The notes under the pieces are model-generated. The model made no database searches. It saw nothing but the letters and a program-made list of their open reading frames with translations, and had not been told where the DNA came from. From NCBI RefSeq assembly GCF_003339775.1, contig NZ_CP031088.1:868001-932000 (forward strand): a stretch of 64,000 bases of DNA, in the 5' to 3' direction. Positions 1-14,478 of this stretch are shown piece by piece. Position numbers and translations under genes: made by a program. The DNA comes from Spiroplasma phoeniceum P40 (GTDB taxonomy: Bacteria; Bacillota_I; Bacilli_A; Mycoplasmatales; Mycoplasmataceae). How positions within the stretch are numbered: the first letter of the stretch is position 1; the number at the start of each line of letters is the position of its first letter.

Positions 1-2
1 AT

Positions 3-1070
3 TTGTTTGATTTACAAGCAAAATTAAAGAGTTTTTTAAGTAAAAATTATAAAAATAAATATTATAAAAGAATAAAACAAAAAATATTTTCATATATTAA
101 TTTGTGTAATGATTATTATGTTAATAGTGGTAAATTTTTATTGAAAGATTTAATTAAAAAATATTTTAAAAATAAATTTTCAACTTTTTATTATTGAGCG
201 AATAAAATTTTAATTGAATATAAAAATAATGATTTTGATGAATTATTATTAAAATCAACGTTACCACATAATATTAATTATCAATATAGTAATCATATTC
301 GCAAAAATATTTGTGATTTATATTTTGAATATTGTAATAAGTGTGCTGGTGGTGTTTTATCTTTGTTTTATAATTTAAAAAAAGGAATTCATGGAGAAGA
401 ATTAAAAAATAAAGCACCAAAAAATTTAAAAATATTTTTTCGTTGACTTAAAAAAGATGAAAGATGATTAAAAATAAAAAATAAAATTAAAGAAATTAAA
501 AAACAACATCCAAGATATGAAGTTAAAGAAATAGGTTTATTACAGATGGACGCTAAATATTTTGTACCAAGTAAATTTCCAGTTGATAAAAAGTATTATG
601 TTTATGATTTTATTGATTAAAAAACAAGATTAGCATTAGGATATGTTTATGATAAATTAAGTATTGATAATGCTATTGCTGCTGTTAAAAAAGCAATTAG
701 TGATTTTAAAAATATATTTGGTGTTAAAATAACACGAATTAGAACTGATAACGGTTCTTAATTTATTAATAATTATCGGAATAATCAAAAAAATACTGTT
801 AAAGAAACTAATTTTACTCAATTTTTAATAGATAAAAATATTTTTCATCAGACAACACCGGTTCGTTCTCCACAGTCAAACGGTAAGATTGAAAGATTTC
901 ATCAAAATTATACTAAATTATTTGTATTTGAAGAAAAAATATTAAATGCAGTTAGTTTACAGAATAAATTAAATGATTATTATTATTTTTATAATTTTGA
1001 AAGAGTACATAAGTCTTTAAATTTTCAGACACCATTTAATTTTTTGAATAGTTTAAGTTTAATTAAATAA
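3..1070 (+). pseudogene. DDE (rve-type) transposase, nonsense-mutated
   Basis: Reading with TGA as Trp gives one continuous frame of about 355 codons, broken only by TAA codons at 618-620 and 759-761. The C-terminal half has the retroviral-integrase DDE layout: an Asp in LLQMDAKYF, an Asp in RTDNGS directly before the second stop, and the Glu in SPQSNGKIERFHQN. The end, FERVHKSLNFQTPFNFL, is typical of IS3/IS481-type transposases. The N-terminal part is basic and probably holds the helix-turn-helix region. The first base of the true gene may lie outside the window; position 3 is a TTG. With two nonsense codons between the catalytic residues the protein cannot be made full length. The family is clear; the exact IS name is not. 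Confidence 0.85.
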
Positions 1071-1372
1071 TTTTAAATTATTAAGTTTTTGTGTTTAAAC
1101 TAAATAAGTTTATTATATTTTAATTAATTAATAATATGTAAATTAACTTATAAAATATGTCATTAAAATAATAAAATATGTATTTATTAATTAAAATTTA
1201 ATAAATTATTTTTTAGTGTGTTTAATTTTATATTTTTTATTTATTTATTTTATGATATTTTTATAATTATAAATAAATATTTTTATTATTTTTGTTATTT
1301 TCTTGTAAGTTATCTTTATCTTGATTTTTATTCTTATTTACTGTTTTTTGCTTTTTGTGTTTTTTTCTTGAC
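1071..1372. other. AT-rich non-coding stretch after the transposase
   Basis: This is A+T-dominated sequence between two pseudogenes. The only open frames are low-complexity. The first 33 bases probably belong to the IS terminus, because 1059-1103 recurs at 18603-18647. I see no gene, RNA or clear promoter. Confidence 0.6.
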
Positions 1373-2764
1373 TTACCAATTTTTTGCCATAAACTTTATT
1401 AATGGTTTTAATCCTTTTGGAACATTTAAACTATTAATTCATTTAACAGTATATCCAACTGCTAATCCAGCTGCAATTGCTCCAACGAATCCAGTTGGAG
1501 TATTAACTGCTTCAATTCCTGGTAAAGGATAAAAGTTAGAAGCATTATTTCCAATAAATGAAACAACTAAAGCTGGAACAATTGCTGAACGACCAGCAAT
1601 TGAATTAGCAATAAATTCTCCCAAAATTGGAATCATTAATGTAAAGGCTGATACCCATATAACATTAAGATAATAGAAAAAGTTTTTTGGGTCAGTTAAT
1701 GGGTCAGTATAAAATATTTCTCCTTAATGTGCTGTTGTTTCGCTAGCATCAGGAATTCAACCCATTCCTTTTAATGAACCATGAAAATTATCATAGTTGG
1801 GGCCATAAATTGCTTTTGCTAATCCTAATGAAATAGCAATAAAAATTCCTCCTAAAATAACAATTGTAACCATATATGAAACCCCAGCCATTAAGTGTTT
1901 CATTACTCCAACTTTTTGGTTGCTACCATTAGCACCCTTAGTAATAAATTCTCCAGTTGGTTGCACTTTTCATTCTTTTAGAGCGGCATTAATAAACCCT
2001 TCTGGATCTTTAATTGCTTTTGCAACTGGACAGTTATAAACTTTTTTTTCACTAAATCTTTCCATATCAAGTCCAATATCCGTTGCAGCAATGATTACTT
2101 CGGCTTCTTTAATTTATCCCTCTGTAAAATCATTGCGAACACCTTCAGCTGCATGTGTTTCAACTTTAATGTCGTATCCCATTTTAGGAACAGTTTGGTT
2201 TAATTTATCCGCAGCTAAAAAAGTATGCGCTACTCCTGTTGCACAAGCTGTCATTGCTAAAAGCAACGGCTTTTGACCAGTTGGAGTCGTTTTGGTTGGA
2301 ACCTCTTCTTTTCCAATTCCAGTTAATAATGCTGCTGAAATTTTTGCTTTGTCTGTTTCAAATTTCATTGCTTTTTTAAAATCTTCATCCATTAATTTTC
2401 GTGCTAATTCACTTAAAATTCCTAAATGAATTTCTCCTGATTTATCTTCAGGAATAATTAAAGCAATGGCAACTTTCGTTGGTTTTCCATCCATTGCATT
2501 TCAATCAACATCATTTTTGAAACGAATAAATAAAACCGCTGAATTTGTAACAGCACTAATTCGTGCATTAGGAATTGCAAAACCATCTTCAAAACCTGTT
2601 TAAGATTCTTTTTCTCGGGCCTCAAAACCTTTAACAAGTTTATTGCGGTCAGAAACATATCCAAGATTTTCAGCTAATTGAGCAAGTTCTAAAAAAGTTT
2701 CTTCTTTAGTTTTAGCTGTTGAATCTAAAATAATATGTTTTTCATTAAAAATGTTATTATACAT
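1373..2764 (-). pseudogene. fruA: fructose PTS EIIABC remnant (fruA-like)
   Basis: The frame stays constant for 464 codons but carries TAA codons at 2600-2602, 2114-2116 and 1724-1726. The order is an EIIA-Fru domain (about residues 1-150), an EIIB-Fru domain with the phosphocysteine loop ATACATGVAHTF, and the start of EIIC with hydrophobic segments and the motif FVGAIAAGLAVGYTVKWI. It ends after [13 protein letters not shown], so roughly the second half of the membrane domain is missing. An intact protein would phosphorylate and import fructose at the membrane. The start follows a GGAAGG-type ribosome site. Three nonsense codons plus a C-terminal loss next to a transposase indicate decay. 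A functional copy may exist elsewhere. Confidence 0.88.
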
Positions 2765-2905
2765 ATACTTTTTTTTCCTTCCATTTATAGTTTACTATTT
2801 TAAAATTAAAACTGAATAATTTTATTTAAAAAAATCTATTTTTAAATATAAAATGTAATTTTTTTTCTATAAAATTAAAATTTAATAGGTGTCATTTTTT
2901 TTAGT

Positions 2906-2943
2906 TAAAAAAGAGCAAAAATTTGAATTTTTGCTCTTTTTTA
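2906..2943. terminator. bidirectional hairpin terminator
   Basis: The stem AGAGCAAAAAT / ATTTTTGCTCT is flanked by A and T runs on both sides, so it could stop transcription in either direction. It lies just past the end of the manA-like pseudogene. Confidence 0.75.
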
Positions 2944-2953
2944 AATTTATCTT

Positions 2954-3855
2954 TTATAACTTAATAATGCTTTTACCCTTAACATTTATTGTTAATTTTT
3001 GTGCTAATTCCACAATTATTGCTGATTCACCTGCTAAAAGTTCTGTTGTTCCGATGGTTATTTTTCCTTCAACAACTGTTACTTGTGCTCATTTTATAGT
3101 ATTTAAATCAAGTTCTCGTGTTTTTGTTAATAAATGTAATGTAAAATATTCATTATCAATTAAAATTCCTTCATTACGATGAGCAATTTGATTAGTTGAA
3201 TCAGGAACTGTTGTTACATCAAAACATTCTTGTAAATGAAGCGGACGAAAGTTTCCATATTTATCAGCACGATCAAAGCCATAAAAACGATATGTTATAT
3301 CTGATGAACGTTGTAATTCAAAAACTGTTACACCTGGGGTAATGGAATGAACTTTACCTGGAGGAACATATAAAAAATCCCTTTTTTGTACTTTTACTTC
3401 TGTAAATAATTGTGCTCATGCCTTTTTTCAACCAATTGAATTAATTCTGCTTTTGTTTGAGCATAATGTCCATAAATCATTTTAGCATCAATAGGGCAAT
3501 CAAGGATATATCAGCATTCAGGTTTACCTAATATTTTGTTATGTTTTAAGCTATATTCATCATCAGGATGAACTTGAACTGATAAATAATCATTTGCTGT
3601 AATAATTTTGGATAATAAAGAAAATTCTTTATCAGTAGTTCCAAAATATTATGGATGATTTACAAAAAATGTTTTTAATGATACTCCCCGTCTCAGAACC
3701 ATTCGCAATATAACTCATTCCATTATCTAATGCACTAATCACTCATGCTTCACCATATAAGTCATTTGTTGGCAATTGAAAACCAAAATCCGCTAATTTT
3801 TGCCCCCTCATAAACGTTCTGAAAAATATGGTGTCACTTTAATTACTTTATACAT
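2954..3855 (-). pseudogene. manA: mannose-6-phosphate isomerase, class I, frameshifted
   Basis: Recognisable pieces of a class I phosphomannose isomerase lie in different frames. They are the N-terminus MYKVIKVTPYFSERLWGG, then DLYGEAWVISAL, then the zinc-site region LSVQVHPDDEYSL, and a C-terminal cupin part ending in LAQKLTINVKGKSIIKL. The first frame break is in the run near 3808 (WGGK then a stop). Further shifts and a stop (after VNHP) follow around 3650-3690 and again near 3400. The enzyme interconverts mannose-6-P and fructose-6-P. Its loss beside a dead fructose PTS suggests that sugar route has been abandoned. The ATG at 3855 has the strong ribosome site GAGGAGG. Confidence 0.85.
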
Positions 3856-3968
3856 AAATGTCCTCCTCATTTTTTCTATTATATTAAACCACAAAAACTG
3901 AAAAAATAATATTATCATTAAAATTTATAGTAAGATATATTTAGTTAATAAAATGATTGGAGTCAACA

Positions 3969-4463
3969 ATGGAAATTATTCGTATTCGAAGTTATCTTAA
4001 AAAAATTAAATGGCATTTATTATGACTTTTTGCTGCATTAGGTATTGTAACAATTATTTTTATAATTATTTTCCTAGCATTAAAAAACATGTCATCACAA
4101 GATAAATTAATTTATTGTTCAATTTTTCTTGTGGTTAATTTAATTATATTATTTATTAATTATTTAATTATTAAAAACCCCTTTATTTTTTCAAAAATTT
4201 ATTATTATGACAACAACAAAAATCGATTACGTTTAAGTTTATATTTTTATTTTTTTGTTTTAATCATTACAATTGTTTTCTTCTTTTTAACTTTAATTTC
4301 CATCCAACTAATTTTAAAAAGAACTTTTAGTCTTGTAATTAAACGATTGTGATATGTTGGCTTAGGATATGCTCTATGAAGTTGTAGTATTATTGGTGGA
4401 TTTAATATCATTAATTTAATTATTTTAAATAAACCCATTCCACCACAAAAATCTACTACCTAA
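3969..4463 (+). CDS. hypothetical membrane protein, 164 aa
   Basis: I do not recognise this protein. It has a short basic N-terminus (RIRSYLKKIKWH) and about four hydrophobic segments: residues ~18-38, ~50-68, ~92-115 and ~135-155. A GGAG sits before the ATG. It is one of the few plus-strand genes in the core part. Its 3' end overlaps the 3' end of the DUF3137 gene by 8 bases (convergent). There is no catalytic motif; a structural or transport-related membrane role is only a guess. Confidence 0.7.
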
Positions 4464-5466
4464 AATCATACACTAAAACTCATTGCAAAACAGTCAATAA
4501 TCATTCAATGTCTTGATGAATAACATCAATAATATTTGTCAAAATATCTTGATAAGTTCCAATAAAATAGAATCCAAGTAGTCGTCCTTGAGGGTCATCA
4601 AAACTATTAACAAAATAATTATCAAAAACAATTGTCAAGCTCCCATCATCAAAGTACATTGTTGGGATTTTTGTTTCTTCTTTTGCTAACTCAATTAAAT
4701 TGACTATTACTTTTGGTGTTAATAATTTTCGTATTAAAATTTGGTCATTTGCATTAACAGCAAACATTTTTTCAAATTCTGTTGATTCTAATGTTGTATT
4801 ATCTCTTGTTTTAAAAATTTTTAAGAAGGTGTGCATTGCTTTAATTGTAGCAACTAATTCTGGCATTTGCTTAACATCAAGCGTCAAATATGGATATCGC
4901 GTATAAGTAACTTCTTCATCTTTACCTCAACCATTCACTTCGCGTCGTGTCAATGTTCCAAATGAGTAATTAATATCATTTTCATAAAAATTAATAACAT
5001 AGTCTTCTTTAAGATCTTTCGTATTAGGTACTCCCATGCGTGGAAAAAGATTAAATTTTTGAGTAATAGTAACAATTTGATATTGTTTTTTTGCCAAAGC
5101 ATTAAGACCAATTTGATAAAATTTCTCAAACGGTAGTTCTTGCATAATAATTTTTTGTAATTTTGCTGCTTGATAATACTTTGTAAATAATCAAATACCT
5201 AAACTTAAAGTAACTAAACTACTAAAAACTAAAATAATTTTGCCAACAATACCTAATTCTAATAATCCTTTTAAAAAACTAACTGGAATTCCCATAATTA
5301 TTGCTAATAATAAAAACCACAATAAAAAAGTAATAACAACTAAGATAAAATTCAAAAAGATATACCGCTTTTTAAAATATTTAAAATTAATATTTTTTAT
5401 TTTATGTTTTTGCATTAACATTTGAAAATCATGTTCAATAATTGTTTCTAAATCTGATTTAATCAT
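4456..5466 (-). CDS. DUF3137-type membrane protein
   Basis: The protein has 336 residues, with in-frame TGA codons read as Trp. Residues 1-30 are cytosolic. Two long hydrophobic segments follow at about 33-60 and 68-95. The rest is a soluble domain rich in aromatic and acidic residues, with the DUF3137-like end MPELVATIKAMHTFLKIFK ... FDDPQGRLLGFY. It lies directly downstream of a LemA gene. DUF3137 and LemA genes often sit together in bacteria, which supports the assignment. The biochemical function is unknown for the family. Confidence 0.7.
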
Positions 5467-5526
5467 TCTTATTTTATCCTTTTATATTTTTTTAATTAAT
5501 TAAAAAATAGAATTAAACCAAAATAA

Positions 5527-6141
5527 TTATTGGCCTAAATCTATCTTAACATCTTGACGATCAGCAGCATTAGCTTCAAAATATAAGAATGTACTTAATT
5601 TTAATGAACTTGCTGCAACATTTGATGGCCATGTTTTTAAACTAGCATTAAAGTCACGAACTGCTGAATTATAAAAACGTCGTGCAGCGGCAATATTATC
5701 TTCACAATCTCTAATTCCTGCTTGTAATTCAATTACACTGTTATTAGCTTTTAAATCTGGATAATTTTCTAATAATACATTAATTTTACCAGCTTGACTT
5801 GTAACAGCATTATTAACTTGCTCTAATTCATTCACATTTAAGTTTTTATTTGCTTGACTACGTAATTCAACAACTGTTGTTAAAGTATCTTTTTCATATT
5901 TCATATATTGCTTTGTGCTATCAATTAATTTTGTTAACATATCAATTCTTCGTTTTAATTGAACATCAATGTCAGAAGCTGTTTCTTCAATTTTTTCTTT
6001 ATTTCTAATTAAATTATTTCTTGATAAAATAAATAAGAAAATTGGGATAATTAAAATAAATCAAATGTATACAAAGAATTTTCCTCAAAAACTACTTGTT
6101 GCTGGAACTTCCGCATTATTAACTGTTGGATTATATCCCAT
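5527..6141 (-). CDS. lemA: LemA family protein
   Basis: The protein has 204 residues. An N-terminal extracellular-type stretch leads into one transmembrane helix (FVYIWFILIIPIFLFIL, ~22-40). A long alpha-helical domain follows with LemA hallmarks: LIRNKEKIEETASDIDVQLKRR, then YPDLKANNSVIELQ and ARRFYNSAVRDFNASLKTWPS. LemA proteins are single-pass membrane proteins with a helical bundle outside or inside the membrane; their role is poorly known. I chose the start at 6141 because it has GGAG at the right spacing and keeps the membrane helix. It forms a likely operon with the DUF3137 gene 60 bases downstream. Confidence 0.88.
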
Positions 6142-6216
6142 TGTTACTACTCCTTTCAGAACTTATCTAATATTGTATAAGAAAAAAATATAAAAACAAG
6201 ATTAATTATAATTAAT

Positions 6217-6246
6217 AAAAAAATAACTCTCTTTGAGTTATTTTTT
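6217..6246 (-). terminator. tuf terminator
   Basis: The hairpin AAATAACTC / GAGTTATTT is followed on the minus strand by a T run, immediately after the tuf stop codon. Confidence 0.8.
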
Positions 6247-6253
6247 AATGTTA

Positions 6254-7444
6254 TTATTTACTAATTGAAACAACTGTTCCGGCACCAATTGTACGTCCAC
6301 CTTCACGAATTGAGAATTTTGTTCCTTCTTCAATCGCAACTGGGGCAATTAATTCAACTGTCATTTCAACATTATCCCCTGGCATAACCATTTCAACACC
6401 ACTTGGTAATTTAATTGAACCTGTAACATCAGTTGTACGGAAGTAAAATTGTGGACGGTAGTTTCCGAAGAATGGTGTATGACGTCCACCTTCTTCTTTT
6501 GTTAAAACATAAACTTGTGTTTTAAATTCTTTATGTGGTTTAACTGAACCTGGTTTAGCAATAACTTGCCCACGTTCAACATCACTACGATCAACTCCGC
6601 GTAATAAAACCCCAACATTATCTCCAGCTTTAGCATCATCTAATAATTTTCTAAACATTTCTAAACCTGTTGCAACAACTTTTTTAGTTTCATTTTTTAA
6701 TCCAACGATTTCGACTTCTTCATTAACTTTAACAATTCCACGTTCAACACGACCTGTTGCCACTGTTCCACGACCTGTAATTGTGAAAACATCTTCAACT
6801 GGCATCATAAATGGTTTAGCAGTATCTCTTTCTGGTTCTGGAATTCATTCATCAATTGCGTTCATTAATTCCATAATTTTTTCTTCTCATTGAGCATCAC
6901 CTTCAAGAGCTTTTAAAGCTGATCCTCTAATAACTGGTGTTTTTTCACCATCAAAACCATATTCGCTTAATAGATCTCTAACTTCCATTTCGATTAAATC
7001 CATCATTTCAGTATCGCCATCCATCATATCACATTTGTTTAAGAAAACAACCATTTTTGGTACACCAACTTGTCTTGATAATAAGATATGTTCTCTTGTT
7101 TGAGGCATTGGCCCATCTGTTGCTGCAACAACTAAAATTGCACCATCCATTTGTGCAGCACCTGTAATCATGTTTTTAACATAATCGGCATGCCCAGGAC
7201 AGTCTACGTGCGCATAGTGTCTTTTATCAGTACGATATTCAACGTGTGAAGTATTAATTGTAATCCCACGTTCTTTTTCTTCAGGAGCTTTATCAATATT
7301 GTCATATTTTTGGGCTTCTGCAAATCCTTTTTTAGCTAATACAGTTGTAATAGCTGCTGTTAAAGTAGTTTTACCATGGTCAACGTGGCCAATTGTTCCA
7401 ACATTTACGTGTGGTAAACTTCTATCAAATTTTTGTTTTGCCAT
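6254..7444 (-). CDS. tuf: elongation factor Tu
   Basis: The protein has 396 residues, the normal EF-Tu length. It delivers aminoacyl-tRNA to the ribosome using GTP. The G1 loop GHVDHGKT (residue ~19), effector region RGITI, G3 DCPGHADY, G4 NKCD and the domain 2/3 sequence through [15 protein letters not shown] are all present. One Trp is encoded by TGA (AIDEW). A GGAGG ribosome site precedes the ATG. It lies behind fusA but has its own promoter in the 118-base gap, so it can be made independently of the str operon. Confidence 0.99.
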
Positions 7445-7493
7445 TTTAATCTTTTCCTCCTATATTTTTAATTAATAGACAAATGTCATAACT

Positions 7494-7522
7494 ATTGTAA
7501 ATTAATTCTTTTTACTTTGCAA
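7494..7522 (-). promoter_or_regulatory. candidate tuf promoter
   Basis: On the minus strand, a -35 TTGCAA and a -10 TACAAT are separated by 17 bases, 50 bases upstream of the tuf ATG. Confidence 0.6.
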
Positions 7523-7562
7523 TCTTTTTTTAGTAATGGTAGATTAAACCATTGTGTAATAA

Positions 7563-9641
7563 TTAATCTGTTGATTTTCCTGCTTTTTTAATAATTTCTT
7601 CGGTAATTGACTTTGGTGCTTCTTGGTAATGTGAAAACAACATTGTATAAGTTCCCCGTCCTTGGGTAAAACTTCGTAAGTCAGTTGCATATCCAAACAT
7701 TTCTGATAATGGAACTTTTGCCTTTACAACTTGGGCATTTCCACGTTGATCATTTCCTTCAATTTGACCACGACGTGAAGATAAGTTTCCCATTACATCC
7801 CCATAGTATTCTTCTGGAACAGTAACTTCAACAGCCATAATTGGTTCTAAAATAACTGGTTTACATTTTTTAGCGGCTTCTTTTAAAGCTAAACTAGCGG
7901 CAAACTCATAAGCCATTTGTGATGAATCGACATCATGGTATGACCCATCATATAATGTTGCTTTAATATCAATCATTGGATATCCTGCTAATTTTCCTGT
8001 TTGCATTGACTCTTCTAAACCTTTTTTAACTGAACCAATGAATTCTTTTGGAATTTTTCCACCAACAATTGCGTCAACAAACTCAAATCCTTTATCATGA
8101 TTTGGTTCAAACTTAATTCATACGTGTCCATATTGTCCACGTCCTCCTGATTGTTTAATGTATTTTCCTTCTACTTCAGCACTATCTTTAAATGTTTCAC
8201 GATATGAAACTTGTGGTGCTCCAACATTAGTTTCCACTTTAAATTCACGTTTCATTCGATCAACTAAAATATCCAAGTGTAGTTCTCCCATTCCAGCAAT
8301 AATTGTTTGCCCTGTTTCTTCATCTGTTCATGTTCGGAAAGTTGGATCTTCTTCTGCTAATTTTTGTAATGCTAAACTCATTTTTTCTTGATCAGCTTTT
8401 GTTTTTGGTTCTAAAGCTAAGTTAATAACTGGTTCTGGGAAAACCATTGATTCTAAGATTACTTCATTTTTTTCATCACAAAGCGTATCTCCCGTTGTTG
8501 TTAATTTCAAACCAACTGCTGCTGCAATATCACCAGCATACACTGCTTCAATTTCTTCACGATTATTAGCATGCATTTTTAACAAACGACCAATACGTTC
8601 TGTTTTATCTTTTGTTGAGTTTAATACAGAACTTCCTTTTTTTAACACTCCAGAGTAAACCCGAAAGAATGTTAATTTCCCAACAAATGGGTCTGTCATA
8701 ATTTTAAATGCTAATGCTGAAAATGGTTCACTATCATCAGCATGACGTTCAACTTCAGTCCCATCTTCTAGAACACCTTTAATTGATGGAATATCAAGTG
8801 GTGAAGGTAAATAATCAATTACCCCATCCAACATTAATTTAACTCCTTTGTTTTTAAAAGCACTTCCACAAAAGACTGGGAAAAAATCACCAGTTAATGT
8901 TGCAGTACGAATTGCACTTTTAATTTCTGGAATTGAAATATCATTACCATCCAAGTATTTCATCATTAAATCTTCATCAAAGTTAACCGCTGCTTCAATT
9001 AATTTCATTCGGTATTCTTCAACTAAGTCTTTTAAATCATCTGGGATTGGAATTTCTTTTGCTTCTTCGTTTGCTGCTCCATCATAATGATGAGCTTTTC
9101 GTTCAACGATATCAATAATTCCTGTAAACTGGTCTTCAGCTCCAATTGGAATTTGAACTGGATGAGCATTTGCTTGTAAACGGTCATGAATTGTTTTTAC
9201 TGAGTATAAAAAGTCAGCTCCAATTTTATCCATTTTATTAACAAATACAATCCGTGGTACACCATATGTAGTTGCTTGACGTCAAACCATTTCTGTTTGA
9301 GGTTCAACTCCTGATTGTCCATCAAGAACAGCTACTGCTCCATCTAACACACGTAATGATCTTTCTACTTCAACAGTAAAATCAACGTGCCCTGGAGTAT
9401 CAATAATATTTAAGCGCATATTTTTTCAAAACGCCGTTGTTGCCGCAGAAGTAATTGTAATTCCACGTTCTTGTTCTTGAGCCATTCAATCCATTTGGCT
9501 AGCTCCATCATGGGTTTCACCAATTTTATGAATTTTCCCAGTATGGAATAAAATGCGTTCTGTTGTTGTAGTTTTTCCAGCATCAATATGTGCCATAATT
9601 CCAATATTTCTCGTATTTTCTAGATAATATTCTCTTGCCAT
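7563..9641 (-). CDS. fusA: elongation factor G
   Basis: The protein has 692 residues, full length. It is a GTPase that drives ribosomal translocation and, with RRF, recycling. Present are G1 AHIDAGKTT (residue ~18), the switch sequence [18 protein letters not shown], domain II ([15 protein letters not shown]) and the domain IV/V sequence ending [18 protein letters not shown]. Trp residues in WMAQEQERG and elsewhere use TGA. A GGAAAGGAAA ribosome site precedes the ATG. It lies third in rpsL-rpsG-fusA with a 21-base gap to rpsG. Confidence 0.99.
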
Positions 9642-9662
9642 TTTTCTTTTCCTTTCTATTTT

Positions 9663-10130
<468 letters not shown>

Positions 10131-10155
10131 CGTAATAATCCTCCTTTCTGTTTAA

Positions 10156-10578
10156 TTAAGATTTTGCAGCTTTTGGTCTTTTTGTTCCATATAGTGATCT
10201 TCCTTGTTGGCGGTTATTAACTCCAGCAGTATCTAAAGTACCACGAATAATATGGTAACGAACCCCTGGTAAATCTTTAACCCTTCCACCACGGATTAAT
10301 ACAACACTATGTTCTTGTAAGTTATGTCCTTCACCAGGAATATATGCTGTTACTTCCATTCCGTTTGTTAAACGCACACGAGCATATTTTCGTAACGCTG
10401 AGTTCGGTTTTTTTGGTGTCATTGTTGCAACCCTTGTACAAACACCTCTTTTTTGTGGTGCTGTAACATTAATAGGTTTTTTTTGTAAAGAGTTTAGCCC
10501 TCTGTTTAAAGCAGGAGCTTTTGTTTTTCACACTTTATATTTACGTGGTTTACGCACTAATTGATTAATTGTTGGCAT
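10156..10578 (-). CDS. rpsL: ribosomal protein S12
   Basis: The protein has 140 residues, beginning [22 protein letters not shown], where the Trp is TGA-coded. The conserved decoding-centre stretches ([15 protein letters not shown] and [10 protein letters not shown]) are intact. S12 controls decoding accuracy. It is the first gene of the str operon, behind a good promoter at 10639-10667. Confidence 0.99.
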
Positions 10579-10638
10579 TAATCTTTCTCCTTTCTTTTTC
10601 ACATATCCGAGTGTATCAAAGAATACAATCCATGTATA

Positions 10639-10667
10639 ATATTACATAAAACAAAAAATTAAGTCAA
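10639..10667 (-). promoter_or_regulatory. str operon promoter
   Basis: On the minus strand, TTGACT (-35), 17 bases and TAATAT (-10) lie about 60 bases upstream of rpsL and downstream of the rpoC-rpoB operon terminator. Confidence 0.7.
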
Positions 10668-10690
10668 GATTTATTCTCAATATTCCCAAG

Positions 10691-10711
10691 AAAAAAGACC
10701 ATTAGGTCTTT

Positions 10712-10713
<2 letters not shown>
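10691..10713 (-). terminator. rpoBC terminator
   Basis: The hairpin AAAAAGACC-TAAT-GGTCTTTTTT on the minus strand begins at the rpoC stop codon and ends in a T run. Confidence 0.85.
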
Positions 10714-14464
<3,751 letters not shown>

Positions 14465-14478
14465 TTTTTTCTTCCCCC

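Noticed and set aside
1218-1532. 104-codon plus-strand ORF over the fruA end
   Set aside because: The second half is antisense to fruA, and the first half is low-complexity hydrophobic sequence from A+T bias.
7530-7560. Terminator between fusA and tuf
   Set aside because: A short hairpin (AATGGT...ACCATT) is present but no T run follows it on the minus strand, so read-through from fusA to tuf is likely.
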